Source: Candidatus Cryptobacteroides onthequi (GTDB lineage: Bacteria > Bacteroidota > Bacteroidia > Bacteroidales > UBA932). Taken from it: a DNA stretch of 44,287 bases. Location: assembly GCA_018066125.1 (NCBI GenBank), contig JAGHSA010000028.1, forward strand, positions 1 through 44,287, read 5' to 3'. A program made the position numbers and the translations under genes. Positions 24,402 to 32,816 of this stretch are shown here, piece after piece (positions within the stretch are counted from its first letter, which is position 1; each line of letters opens with the position of its first letter). Below the pieces are notes generated by a model. The model ran no database searches, had not been told where the DNA came from, and worked only from the letters and a program-made list of their open reading frames with translations.

Positions 24402-25280
24402 TCAGAATACGATTTTCTTTCCCGTCACTTCCTCGATCGATTTGAAACTGCCGAGATCCGTCCACATCCAGTCGGCTGCAATCATATACTTATGCGGTGT
24501 CTTCTCCATCACGGCATAGTCTATTGATATCTTTTCGCAGGTAGGGAAGAGACGTGCCAGCTCATTCTGTTCCTTATCTGTGTAGAGAGCCGGCTCAAGC
24601 TCGTCCATCACTCCTTCGATCTGTGGAGCATAGCTTCTAAGTTCACTCTCTATCGTGCGCACATTCCATACGAAAATGCCTGCATTCCAGTAGTACCCGC
24701 CCTCGCTGAGATAGCGCTCAGCCGTTTCGAGGTCAGGCTTCTCCTTGAATGCTGTGGTCTTCACCACGGTGTTGATGACACCCGGGGCATTTATGTATCC
24801 GTACCCGGTCTCGGGCCTTGTTGGCTGTATGCCCACGCACACTATCGCTTTCTGACTTTCTGTGAATTTCAGCGCTTCACGCATGGTCGCCGCAAACGCC
24901 TTGCAGTCCGGAACGTATGCATCGGCCGGTGTCACGATGATATTGGCGTCAGGATGCTTCAGTGCTATCTTTCTGCTGGCATAGGCTATGCAGGGCGCTG
25001 TGTTTCTGGCCTCAGGCTCCAGAAGGATGTGGTCCCTGGGGATATCCGGTAGCTGTTCCTGAACAAAATCCAGGTATCTTTCCGAGGTTACGACCCACAG
25101 TCCGGCGTTCGGGGCCACCTCGAGGAACCTCTGCCTTGTGAGCTGTATCATTGTCTTCCCGCAGCCGAGGAGGTCGATGAACTGTTTCGGATGCTCGGGA
25201 GTACTCAGGGGATAGAGTCTGCTGCCGACGCCGCCGGCCATTATGACAATCTGTGTATCTTGTGTTCCCATGAGCTTCAT
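24402..25280 (-). CDS. mannose-1-phosphate guanylyltransferase, short form
   Basis: 292 residues. It makes GDP-mannose from mannose-1-phosphate and GTP in the cytoplasm for polysaccharide or fucose precursor supply. The nucleotidyltransferase signature is complete: 'MAGGVGSRLYPLSTPEHPKQF', 'LLEPEARNTAPCIAYA', 'VTPADAYV', 'KPDLETAERYL' and 'YYWNAGIFVW'. The protein stops soon after 'DWMWTDLGSFKSIEEV', whereas family members I know run on to about 350-360 residues with a C-terminal beta-helix segment; no remnant of that segment is seen downstream. Starts at 25280 (MKLMGTQ) or 25271 are both possible. Divergent from the export operon, which fits its role as a precursor enzyme. Confidence 0.9.
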   Translation of the reverse strand: MKLMGTQDTQIVIMAGGVGSRLYPLSTPEHPKQFIDLLGCGKTMIQLTRQRFLEVAPNAGLWVVTSERYLDFVQEQLPDIPRDHILLEPEARNTAPCIAYASRKIALKHPDANIIVTPADAYVPDCKAFAATMREALKFTESQKAIVCVGIQPTRPETGYGYINAPGVINTVVKTTAFKEKPDLETAERYLSEGGYYWNAGIFVWNVRTIESELRSYAPQIEGVMDELEPALYTDKEQNELARLFPTCEKISIDYAVMEKTPHKYMIAADWMWTDLGSFKSIEEVTGKKIVF

Positions 25281-25336
25281 CTTTTTACAAATACTGTAAT
25301 TCTGTTATCTTTTGATGCAAAGTACATGCTGAAAGA

Positions 25337-25344
25337 CAAAGATA
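25337..25344 (-). promoter_or_regulatory. Bacteroidetes -7 element (TATCTTTG) for the guanylyltransferase gene
   Basis: TATCTTTG on the minus strand matches TAnnTTTG and lies 56 nt before the start at 25280. A TTG with about 22-bp spacing may act as -33. It is back to back with the plus-strand box at 25359-25366. Confidence 0.5.
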
Positions 25345-25358
25345 TGCAAGTATTTTTG

Positions 25359-25366
25359 TATTTTTG
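25359..25366 (+). promoter_or_regulatory. Bacteroidetes -7 element (TATTTTTG) for the export operon
   Basis: TATTTTTG matches TAnnTTTG, 24 nt before the ATG at 25391; a second copy of the same octamer ends at 25358. No clear -33 box at normal spacing. It supports the downstream start choice for the epimerase gene, because the ATG at 25364 would fall inside the promoter. Confidence 0.5.
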
Positions 25367-25390
25367 CAACCCTTAAGGTCGGAAAATTTC

Positions 25391-27322
25391 ATGAAACTGC
25401 TCAATGAACTGTCCAATTGGTATTTTTCCAGAAAGGCACTCCCTTACTGGTGTGTCCTTCTCGTTGATTGTGTTGTAGTTGCCATTTCCGGATACGTTTC
25501 ATTCTACATCACCCATTCGGGAGATGTGTTCGCATCCAGTTTCTGGCCGCTTACCAGGGGACTCCTGCTCCTGATTCTCATCTTCATCCTTCCGTTCCGC
25601 CTTTTCCATACATACTCCGGTATTCTCCGCTATTCGTCCTTTGTGGATCTCCAGAGACTATCCATGGCGATTCTCATCGGATCGGCAGCCACATGTGCCG
25701 TGAATCTTCTTTTCGGAGATCTACTTTCCGGCATCGGAATACTCATTCTCGACTGGAAGTCGCTGACGGTCCTGTTCTGCATAGTCAGTCTTGCCCTCTG
25801 GCTCGAAAGGGTGCTTGTGAAGACGGTTTTCGATGTGTTCCGTCAGAATGCCGCCACTCAGCCGGTATTCATCTACGGTGTGCGTGAGGGTGGAGCAGCC
25901 ATCGCCAAGTCCATCAGAAACGATGCGACCGTCAAATATTCCCTCAAGGGTTTCGTCTCTCCGGATGACTCGATGAAAGACGCATACCTTCTCGGTGTGC
26001 CGGTCTATCAGGATGATGAGAAGCTGGTGGAAATCATGAAGGAAAAGGGTGTCAAGGCGTTTTTCGTTTCACCTCTCCAGACTGTGCACTTCAGAGAGCG
26101 TGAGGATCTTGTGAACGCGCTCATCGACGCCGGCATACATATCCTGATGTATCCGGAGGCGGAAGAATGGGATGGTCATACCATCATGAGACGCCTCAAG
26201 GAGGTCGACATCGAGGATGTGCTTCCGCGAAACAAGATCGAGGTCGATCTGGAGGCAATCGGCCTTCTCCTCAAGGGAAAGACCATACTCATCACGGGCG
26301 CGGCCGGATCCATAGGCTCGGAGATGGTGCGCCAGGTGGCGCTCTTCCAGCCCAAGGCGATGATTCTCATCGATCAGGCAGAAACGCCTATGCATGACAT
26401 ACGCCGCATGATGGCGGGCAGTTTCCCGGATGTCGAGGCCGTGACACTGGTATCCAGCATCACCAAGAAAGAGAGGATGGAGTCCCTCTTCCAGAAGTAC
26501 CGTCCGGACTATGTATTCCATGCCGCAGCATACAAGCATGTCCCTATGATGGAGGACAACCCTGTCGAAGCCATACAGAACAATGTCTACGGCACACGCG
26601 TCATCGCAGACCTTGCGGTCAGATACGGCACAAGGAAGTTCGTGATGATATCGACCGACAAGGCCGTCAACCCTACAAATGTCATGGGCTGTTCAAAGCG
26701 TATCTGCGAGATATACTGCCAGAGCCTCAATGCCGCCATAGCGGCGGGCAAGGTCGAGGGTGTGACCCAGTTCGTGACCACCAGATTCGGCAATGTCCTC
26801 GGCTCTAACGGCTCGGTCATCCCTATCTTCCGCGAGCAGATCGCCAAAGGCGGTCCTGTGACTGTGACCCATCCGGATATCGTCCGTTTCTTCATGCTCA
26901 TCCCTGAGGCCTGCCGTCTCGTCCTGGAAGCGGGAACCATGGGACGCGGCGGAGAGATTTTCGTATTCGACATGGGCAAGCCGGTGCGCATCGTGGATCT
27001 TGCGAAGAGAATGATCAGTCTCAGTGGCGCTACCGATGTGCAGATCGTATTCTCCGGCCTCCGTGACGGAGAAAAACTCTATGAGGAGGTTCTAAGCGAT
27101 GCCGAGAAGACCGCTCCTACATGCCACCCGAAGATCAAGGTGGCAAAGGTCAGGGAGTATGAGTATGCCGAGGCATGTGCCAATGAAGAGAGGCTGTTCG
27201 AAGCCTGCCGCACGTTCGATGACATGGCCATCGTAAAGGTCATGAAAGAGATAGTTCCAGAGTTCAAGAGCAAGAACTCGAAATATGAAATACTTGACAT
27301 TAATGAAGACGTCGATGAATAG
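25391..27322 (+). CDS. membrane-bound nucleotide-sugar epimerase/dehydratase (CapD/WbpM/FlaA1 type)
   Basis: 643 residues from the ATG at 25391 (MKLLNELSNWYFSRKALPYW). Four hydrophobic segments lie in the first ~150 residues, followed by a first Rossmann-like domain (about 165-270). The SDR catalytic domain then has the NAD-binding 'ITGAAGSIGSEM' (about residues 300-311), 'HAAAYKHVPMME' and the catalytic 'STDKAVNPTNVMGCSKR', giving the Met-x3-Lys form typical of UDP-GlcNAc 4,6-dehydratases of this class. It makes a modified UDP-sugar for exopolysaccharide initiation at the inner membrane. First gene of a four-gene operon with wza-, wzc- and cpsB-type genes; overlaps the next gene by about 20 nt. 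Confidence 0.93.
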   Translation: MKLLNELSNWYFSRKALPYWCVLLVDCVVVAISGYVSFYITHSGDVFASSFWPLTRGLLLLILIFILPFRLFHTYSGILRYSSFVDLQRLSMAILIGSAATCAVNLLFGDLLSGIGILILDWKSLTVLFCIVSLALWLERVLVKTVFDVFRQNAATQPVFIYGVREGGAAIAKSIRNDATVKYSLKGFVSPDDSMKDAYLLGVPVYQDDEKLVEIMKEKGVKAFFVSPLQTVHFREREDLVNALIDAGIHILMYPEAEEWDGHTIMRRLKEVDIEDVLPRNKIEVDLEAIGLLLKGKTILITGAAGSIGSEMVRQVALFQPKAMILIDQAETPMHDIRRMMAGSFPDVEAVTLVSSITKKERMESLFQKYRPDYVFHAAAYKHVPMMEDNPVEAIQNNVYGTRVIADLAVRYGTRKFVMISTDKAVNPTNVMGCSKRICEIYCQSLNAAIAAGKVEGVTQFVTTRFGNVLGSNGSVIPIFREQIAKGGPVTVTHPDIVRFFMLIPEACRLVLEAGTMGRGGEIFVFDMGKPVRIVDLAKRMISLSGATDVQIVFSGLRDGEKLYEEVLSDAEKTAPTCHPKIKVAKVREYEYAEACANEERLFEACRTFDDMAIVKVMKEIVPEFKSKNSKYEILDINEDVDE

Positions 27323-28103
27323 TTTTTTCAAACTCGCCGTGACAGCCCTCGTGGTCGCTGTCGTTGCCGGTTGTGCATCATCAAAGGATATCCTGTATTT
27401 CCAGGACATCGATCAGGTCCAGCTCAAGAAGCTTACCACAGAGTATGAGGCTGTCATAAAGAAAGACGACAGGCTTGTCATACTGGTCAGCGGCCCTGAC
27501 AAGATGGTCTGCGCCCCATACAACCTCACTCTCGGCGAAGTGGGCAATACCGGTGCCACCAGCACCAACCCTGAGACTTCTACCCTCAGCTATCTTGTGG
27601 ATGGCGACGGATACATCAACTTCCCGATCCTCGGTCCCATCAAGGTGGATGGCATGACGCGCAACCAGCTCGTGACCTATCTTACCGAGCGCATCGGACT
27701 GGACGTGAAGGACCCTATCGTATATGTCGCCTTCAAGAACTACAAGATCACAGTCCTCGGCGAGGTCAGGAATCCGGGCACCTATACCATGGATTCAGAG
27801 AAAAACAACATTCTCCAGGCACTTGGAAAGGCCGGTGACCTGAACCTTACCGCGAAGCGTGACGGCATCCTTCTTTTCCGTGAGGTGGACGGAGTGATGA
27901 CTCACTATACCGTGGACCTCAGGAACAGCGACCTTCTCCAGGCTCCGTACTTCTATCTCCAGCAGAATGACGTTATCTACGTGCCTGCAAATGCACAGAG
28001 AGTCGCAGCTGCGAATACCGCCACCGGTATCTGGAGCGTAGTCCTTTCTTCTGTAACCACAATGGTGGCAGTACTCAGTCTCGTACTCAGAGCAAAAAGT
28101 TAG
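27303..28103 (+). CDS. Wza-type polysaccharide export lipoprotein
   Basis: 266 residues from the ATG at 27303 (MKTSMNSFFKLAVTALVVAVVAGC); an ATG at 27315 would work equally well. Lipoprotein signal ending AGC-ASSKD. The polysaccharide-biosynthesis/export domain ('YEAVIKKDDRLVILVSGPD', 'YLVDGDGYINFPILGPIKVDGMTRNQL') is followed by an SLBB domain ('KITVLGEVRNPGTYTMDSEKNN') and a hydrophobic C-terminal helix that may cross the outer membrane. It forms the outer-membrane exit channel for exopolysaccharide and works with the Wzc-type kinase encoded 3 nt downstream. Confidence 0.93.
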   Translation: MKTSMNSFFKLAVTALVVAVVAGCASSKDILYFQDIDQVQLKKLTTEYEAVIKKDDRLVILVSGPDKMVCAPYNLTLGEVGNTGATSTNPETSTLSYLVDGDGYINFPILGPIKVDGMTRNQLVTYLTERIGLDVKDPIVYVAFKNYKITVLGEVRNPGTYTMDSEKNNILQALGKAGDLNLTAKRDGILLFREVDGVMTHYTVDLRNSDLLQAPYFYLQQNDVIYVPANAQRVAAANTATGIWSVVLSSVTTMVAVLSLVLRAKS

Positions 28104-28106
28104 TAA

Positions 28107-30599
28107 ATGATTATGGATAACAACACCAATATGCCTCAGACCCCTGTCTCACAGCAGGACGATCTCAATATCAAAGACATCATCGACTGCTGCTGGCGTG
28201 TAAGATGGTGGATGGCAGGTGCAGCGATCCTTTCACTGATCCTTGCATTCTGCTACGTCAGGTCACAGACACCTACATATCAGAGATCCACATGGATCAT
28301 GCTGAACAAGCCCGACGGCACAAATGCAGACCTTTCGCTTCTTGCCGAATTCACTGGAAAGACCGTCACCAAGAAGATCGACAACGAGATATTCATCCTC
28401 AAGAGTCCGACCCTTCTCTCCAAGGTCGTGACCGACCTCGGACTCAATACAAGGTACTACCATTATGCCATGCCTATCGCCGACCGTCTCCGTGTCGGAC
28501 GCTTCCTCATGGCCACCAAGCTGGTGGAGTACTACATGAACAATCCTGTCGAGATGTCGGTGGAGCAGAACGGACTCTACCCGGACGCAATGCATCCGAC
28601 CTCGATCTACGTCAAGTTCAAGAATATCGACGGGGAGAAGTTCGTCATCAGAAAGTTCCTTGTCAACGGCCAGTCCTTCAAGGCTGCGGCCAAGACCTAT
28701 TCATATGGTGAAAGCATCATCATGGATGCATTCAACCTCGTGATTTCGAAGACTGCAATCGATGATCTGATCGATGGTGATTCATACGTGTGCACCTGGA
28801 ATACGCCGATGGCGACTGCCAACGCTTTCGAGTCGAAACTCACAGCGACAGCCAACGGCAAGGGCGCGGCTCAGACTGATGTAGTGACTCTCTCCATCGT
28901 GGACGCACTCCCGCGCAGGGCAGAGGATATACTCAACGCCCTCGTGCTGAAGACCAATGCGGAAAGCCGTGAGTACAAGGGACTCTCCATGCAGAGCACC
29001 ATGGACTTCATCGACCAGAGGCTTGCAGCCATCTCATCTGATCTCGGAGCCGCCGAGCAGAATTACAAGAACTATCAGGCCAACAGGGTGGTGGTCAATC
29101 TCGAGTCCCAGTCCCAGTTGGAGCTTACCTCGGATATGCAGTACAAGACTCAGCTTACCGAGGTAAGGATGCAGATCCAGATTCTCAACATGGTCTCAGG
29201 CATCATGAAGGAATCAGGTCCCGGTGATTACAGGGTCATCCCTGCAAACATCGGTATCAGCGATACCGGTCTCCATACCATCATAGCCAACTACAACTCC
29301 CTGGTGGCTGAGAGGAACATGATGGTCGCAAACTCATCCGAGACCAACCCAAGGGTTCTCAGCATGAACTCACAGCTCGACGATGCCAAGCAGAGTATCA
29401 ATATGGCCATCGCCAGCCTTCAAAAGGTATATGCCCTCAGAGAGAAGGAACTCGGTACTATAGTAGGAGCCAGTCAGAAGAAGATGGCCGATATCCCTCA
29501 GCAGCAGTATGAGCTACAGCAGCTCTCACGTAAGGTCGATATCATCGAGCCTCTCTACCTCCTTCTCCAGCAGAAGCGTGAGGAAGCCCAGATCGCTCTG
29601 TGCTCTCAGACTGACAACTTCCGTGTCATAGAGCCGGCTTTCGGACCAAAGCTCCCTGTGTCACCGAACTCGAAGATGATATACCTTCTGGCTCTCATCA
29701 TCGGTCTGGCTCTGCCTGTTCTCACTGTCTGGGCCCGCAATTTCTTCAAGCACAAGGTCGAGACCAAGAAGGATGTCGAGGACAGGGTCAATGCCTCAGT
29801 TCTCGCCGTGCTTCCAAAGAACTCTGTCGAGGACGGATATGCACTACTCGCCGCGGGAGCCCGTGATACGTCTTCAGAGGCATTCAGGATGCTCCGGTCA
29901 AATATCCAGTACCTGCCGGGAGTGCGTGTGATACAGGTCACATCGTCAAGCCCGGGTGAGGGCAAATCATATGTGGCGGGCAATCTCGCCGCTTCCATCG
30001 CCCATACAGGAAAGAAGGTTGTCATCGTGGGTATGGATATCCGAAAGCCTACGCTCCACAAGATATTCACAAAGGTGCAGCAGAAGCCTGCTGCTTCCAT
30101 CGTCGCTTATCTCATAGGCAAGATCACTTCAGTAGACGATATGATACAGCCAAGCGGTACAGGATTCAACCTTGACGTCATCGTTGCGGGCGCTGTACCT
30201 CCGAACCCGTCAGAGCTCCTCTCACAGGGCACACTCGAGTCGCTTATCAACGAGCTCAGAAGCAGGTACGACTATGTCATCATCGATTCGGCACCGTATC
30301 TTCCGGTCACAGACTCCGCTCTCATCAACCCATATGTAGATGCCACACTCTATGTCGTCAGAGCGGACTACACAGAGCTCAAGATGCTCGAGGAGGTCAA
30401 TGTCGCATTTACAAATCCTAACCAGCCTGTCAAGAATCCATATATCGTACTCAACGGACTCGATCTTGAATCCAACAAGTACAAGTATGGATACGGTGTC
30501 GGTTACGGCTATGGCTACGGCAAGAACGGCTATGGCTATGGCTACGGCTACGGTTACGGCTATGGTGAGGACGCTTTGAAAGAAGATTCTGAAAAGTAA
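28107..30599 (+). CDS. Wzc-type polysaccharide co-polymerase and BY-kinase
   Basis: 830 residues. Transmembrane helix near residues 33-50, a Wzz-type periplasmic domain with long coiled-coil helices, a second transmembrane helix at about 527-545, then a cytoplasmic BY-kinase with Walker A 'SSPGEGKSYVAGN' (about residue 613), Walker A' 'VVIVGMDIRKP' and Walker B 'YDYVIIDSAPY'. The extreme C-terminus is a Gly-Tyr tail with 12 tyrosines in about 32 residues, the place where these kinases autophosphorylate in trans. It controls chain length and export with the Wza-type channel. The stop overlaps the ATG of the phosphatase gene as TAATG. Confidence 0.95.
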   Translation: MIMDNNTNMPQTPVSQQDDLNIKDIIDCCWRVRWWMAGAAILSLILAFCYVRSQTPTYQRSTWIMLNKPDGTNADLSLLAEFTGKTVTKKIDNEIFILKSPTLLSKVVTDLGLNTRYYHYAMPIADRLRVGRFLMATKLVEYYMNNPVEMSVEQNGLYPDAMHPTSIYVKFKNIDGEKFVIRKFLVNGQSFKAAAKTYSYGESIIMDAFNLVISKTAIDDLIDGDSYVCTWNTPMATANAFESKLTATANGKGAAQTDVVTLSIVDALPRRAEDILNALVLKTNAESREYKGLSMQSTMDFIDQRLAAISSDLGAAEQNYKNYQANRVVVNLESQSQLELTSDMQYKTQLTEVRMQIQILNMVSGIMKESGPGDYRVIPANIGISDTGLHTIIANYNSLVAERNMMVANSSETNPRVLSMNSQLDDAKQSINMAIASLQKVYALREKELGTIVGASQKKMADIPQQQYELQQLSRKVDIIEPLYLLLQQKREEAQIALCSQTDNFRVIEPAFGPKLPVSPNSKMIYLLALIIGLALPVLTVWARNFFKHKVETKKDVEDRVNASVLAVLPKNSVEDGYALLAAGARDTSSEAFRMLRSNIQYLPGVRVIQVTSSSPGEGKSYVAGNLAASIAHTGKKVVIVGMDIRKPTLHKIFTKVQQKPAASIVAYLIGKITSVDDMIQPSGTGFNLDVIVAGAVPPNPSELLSQGTLESLINELRSRYDYVIIDSAPYLPVTDSALINPYVDATLYVVRADYTELKMLEEVNVAFTNPNQPVKNPYIVLNGLDLESNKYKYGYGVGYGYGYGKNGYGYGYGYGYGYGEDALKEDSEK
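30501..30563 (+). repeat. hexamer tandem repeat encoding Gly-Tyr
   Basis: Nine GGYTAY hexamers (GGTTAC, GGCTAT, GGCTAC), interrupted once by a Gly-Lys-Asn segment at 30519-30527, encode the tyrosine tail of the Wzc-type kinase. Copy-number change would keep the frame. Confidence 0.9.
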
Positions 30600-31294
30600 T
30601 GTTCTGGTTCAGGAAGAAGCCGGTCATGGTCCCGCTGACTATGGGCGCAAAAGATATCCACAACCACCTCCTGCCGGGGGTGGATGATGGTTTCAAGAGG
30701 GCAGAAGACTCCCTGCAGGCGATAGGGAAGATGGTGGAGAATGGTGTAAAGGAGATAGTCTTCACACCTCATATGAATCCCGAACTCTTTGTCGGCCAGA
30801 CAGAGGCTCATCTCCGAGAGGTCTATGCTGATTTCAGCTCCAGAATACCTGCGGAGTGGGGGCTGAAGACATCTCTTGCTGCCGAATACATGTGCATCAA
30901 GGACTTTGAGCACAGGGCTTCCGATCCGGAGCTCCTGACCTTCGAAGATGATTCAGTCCTGGTGGAGATGTCCTATTATTACAGGAGCCCCAATTTCGAG
31001 ACAGCCCTGTTCGAACTGGTCATGGCCGGAAAGAAACCGATAGTGGCACATCCTGAACGCTACCTGTATATGGCTGAGTGCCTGTCTGATTTCGACAGGA
31101 TGGCCGAGATGGGCTGCCGTTTCCAGATGAACTATATGTCCCTGACAGGTGCCTACGGACCGGAATCTCTGAAGATTCTCAGATACCTGAAGGATCGCGG
31201 CTACTACCATTTCGCCGCAACCGACCTTCACACCAACCATCAGCTTGACAAGATACTTGCGATCAATGTAGAAAAAGACAAGCCCCTTTTCTAG
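30599..31294 (+). CDS. CpsB/YwqE-type tyrosine-protein phosphatase (PHP family)
   Basis: 231 residues. The PHP metal-binding motifs are clear: 'DIHNHLLPGVDDG' (first HxH and the Asp pair), 'VFTPHMNPE', 'VAHPERY' and 'AATDLHTNH'. The family removes phosphate from tyrosines of BY-kinases in capsule systems. Its start overlaps the Wzc-type stop by one base (TAATG), so translation is coupled with its substrate. Last gene of the operon; its final codons form part of the terminator at 31276-31304. Cytoplasmic, no signal peptide. Confidence 0.93.
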   Translation: MFWFRKKPVMVPLTMGAKDIHNHLLPGVDDGFKRAEDSLQAIGKMVENGVKEIVFTPHMNPELFVGQTEAHLREVYADFSSRIPAEWGLKTSLAAEYMCIKDFEHRASDPELLTFEDDSVLVEMSYYYRSPNFETALFELVMAGKKPIVAHPERYLYMAECLSDFDRMAEMGCRFQMNYMSLTGAYGPESLKILRYLKDRGYYHFAATDLHTNHQLDKILAINVEKDKPLF

Positions 31295-31304
31295 GGGCTT
31301 GTCT
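31276..31304 (+). terminator. rho-independent terminator overlapping the cpsB stop codon
   Basis: AGACAAGCCCC (31276-31286) pairs perfectly with GGGGCTTGTCT (31294-31304) across a 7-nt loop, followed by CTTTAT. The left arm lies inside the phosphatase coding sequence and the TAG stop (31292-31294) ends at the stem. It can also serve the convergent operon ending at 31326. Confidence 0.85.
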
Positions 31305-31325
31305 CTTTATCGTCTGGCCGGGGCA

Positions 31326-32816
31326 TCACTTCTGCCTCTTAAGCTGCTCCGGGGTAATCTCCCAGTCATCCGTGCGGAACGGTGCGAGAGGGACTTCCGA
31401 GACAGTCATGACATTGGATTCAAGCACATTCCTGAATGCATATCTGACTGCCACAGGTGCGGCTACAGAATCGCACTGGACGGTGATCCTGTCAGCTACC
31501 GGCCATCCGAGCTTGGCGGTGGCGGCATGGAACACCCTGTCCTCGCCGGCTACCTCGAATCCCTTTATCCGGATCACTTTTATATCCTTGTCGAGCCAGG
31601 AGAAACTCTCTCCGGTGGCTGGCCAGCTGGTGGATACCGCCATATCCTTGAAATGGAGTATCACGCTGCTGCCATCTGTTTCCATACCGGAATAGCGCGG
31701 CGATTCGCCGCAAAGGCCCTTGATGCCGTAAGTCCTGGACAGCGCGATGGCAGCCATCCTTTCACCGACGAGCACCTTTCTTGCCGGATGGATCATGCGA
31801 GGGGAGTCCATGTCCGTGGTCGGCGCGATGTAAGTCAGCGGAGTGGCGTCAGCTGCCTTGTACTGCTGCTCGACTATCACAGGCACGGTGAGGTATTCCG
31901 AGCCGTCATATACGTACTGGGCTATCTGCGCTGCAATGAAAGGCATCTGATCGTTCCCCCATGCCTCACGCCAGTCCAGGATCATCCTGTTCATGAGCTT
32001 GGCGTAGTCAAATGGATGGTAGCGGTTAGACTCTCCCTGATACCAGATGAAGCCCTTGGCGGTATAGTTCACGATAGGTGCTATCATGCCCTTGTAGAGC
32101 TTGCCTGGCCCCGGCCCCTCCGGTACTTCATCGAATACCGACTTGTCGATGTCCGGAATGGCCTTTATGGATTCGGGCATCATCCAGGTCTCGATCATAG
32201 TGCCGCCCCAGTAGCTTGTGATGAGTCCTACCGGCACGCCCAGAATATCTGTAAGCATCCTGCCGAAGAAGTAGGCCACTGCACTGCAGTTGGCGACATT
32301 TTCAGGGGTAGGGTACTGCCACTCTCCGGTGCAGTCGCTCTGAAGTGTGTCCGTGGCATGGCGGAGGACATTGAATATGCGCATGTCAGGATGCGCATAG
32401 CTGTCACGTATCGCCTGTGCGGATCCTGCTACAGGCTGACTCACGAATCCTTTGACAGGCATCTCCATGTTTGACTGGCCCGAACAGATCCACACCTCGC
32501 CGAGAAGTATGTCATTGAGGGTCACTGAGGATTTCTTCGAGTCTGAGAAACTGATGCTGTAGGGGCCCCCTGCATCAGTGGTGGCCACTTTCAGTTTCCA
32601 GCAGCCTTCCGAGTCGGCTTTGGTCTGACGCCTGACCCCGTCCCAGGATGGTTCGACACAGACAGTGCTTCCCGGGGCAGCCTTGCCCCAGAGGGTGACT
32701 TCTGCGTTTCTCTGAAGCACCATCCCGTCGCTCAGGACGGATGGGAGCTTCACTTCTGCATTCATTGCTGCGGCAGAGGCCGCGAATGCCATGATGGCGA
32801 TAAACAGGCGTTTCAT
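31326..32816 (-). CDS. sialate O-acetylesterase family protein
   Basis: 496 residues with a Sec signal peptide (AFAASAAAMNA, then EVKLP). N-terminal beta domain ('LPSVLSDGMVLQRNAEVTLWG'), then an SGNH-hydrolase core with the nucleophile Ser in 'CSGQSNMEMPVKGF', 'GLITSYWGGTMIETWM', 'GFIWYQGESN' and the catalytic His in 'MIHPARKVLVGERMA'. The family removes O-acetyl esters from sialic acids or other sugars. Its start codon directly abuts the GH110 stop, in the last position of a five-gene minus operon. Periplasmic or surface deacetylation before glycosidase attack is the likely role; a xylan-type acetyl esterase is the main alternative. Confidence 0.92.
   Translation of the reverse strand: MKRLFIAIMAFAASAAAMNAEVKLPSVLSDGMVLQRNAEVTLWGKAAPGSTVCVEPSWDGVRRQTKADSEGCWKLKVATTDAGGPYSISFSDSKKSSVTLNDILLGEVWICSGQSNMEMPVKGFVSQPVAGSAQAIRDSYAHPDMRIFNVLRHATDTLQSDCTGEWQYPTPENVANCSAVAYFFGRMLTDILGVPVGLITSYWGGTMIETWMMPESIKAIPDIDKSVFDEVPEGPGPGKLYKGMIAPIVNYTAKGFIWYQGESNRYHPFDYAKLMNRMILDWREAWGNDQMPFIAAQIAQYVYDGSEYLTVPVIVEQQYKAADATPLTYIAPTTDMDSPRMIHPARKVLVGERMAAIALSRTYGIKGLCGESPRYSGMETDGSSVILHFKDMAVSTSWPATGESFSWLDKDIKVIRIKGFEVAGEDRVFHAATAKLGWPVADRITVQCDSVAAPVAVRYAFRNVLESNVMTVSEVPLAPFRTDDWEITPEQLKRQK

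Noticed and set aside
31299-32474. Long open frame on the plus strand (391 residues) opposite the O-acetylesterase gene
   Set aside because: It is antisense to a gene with clear family motifs, has no signal or domain, and is rich in His/Arg/Cys as expected of a mirror frame in G+C-rich codons.
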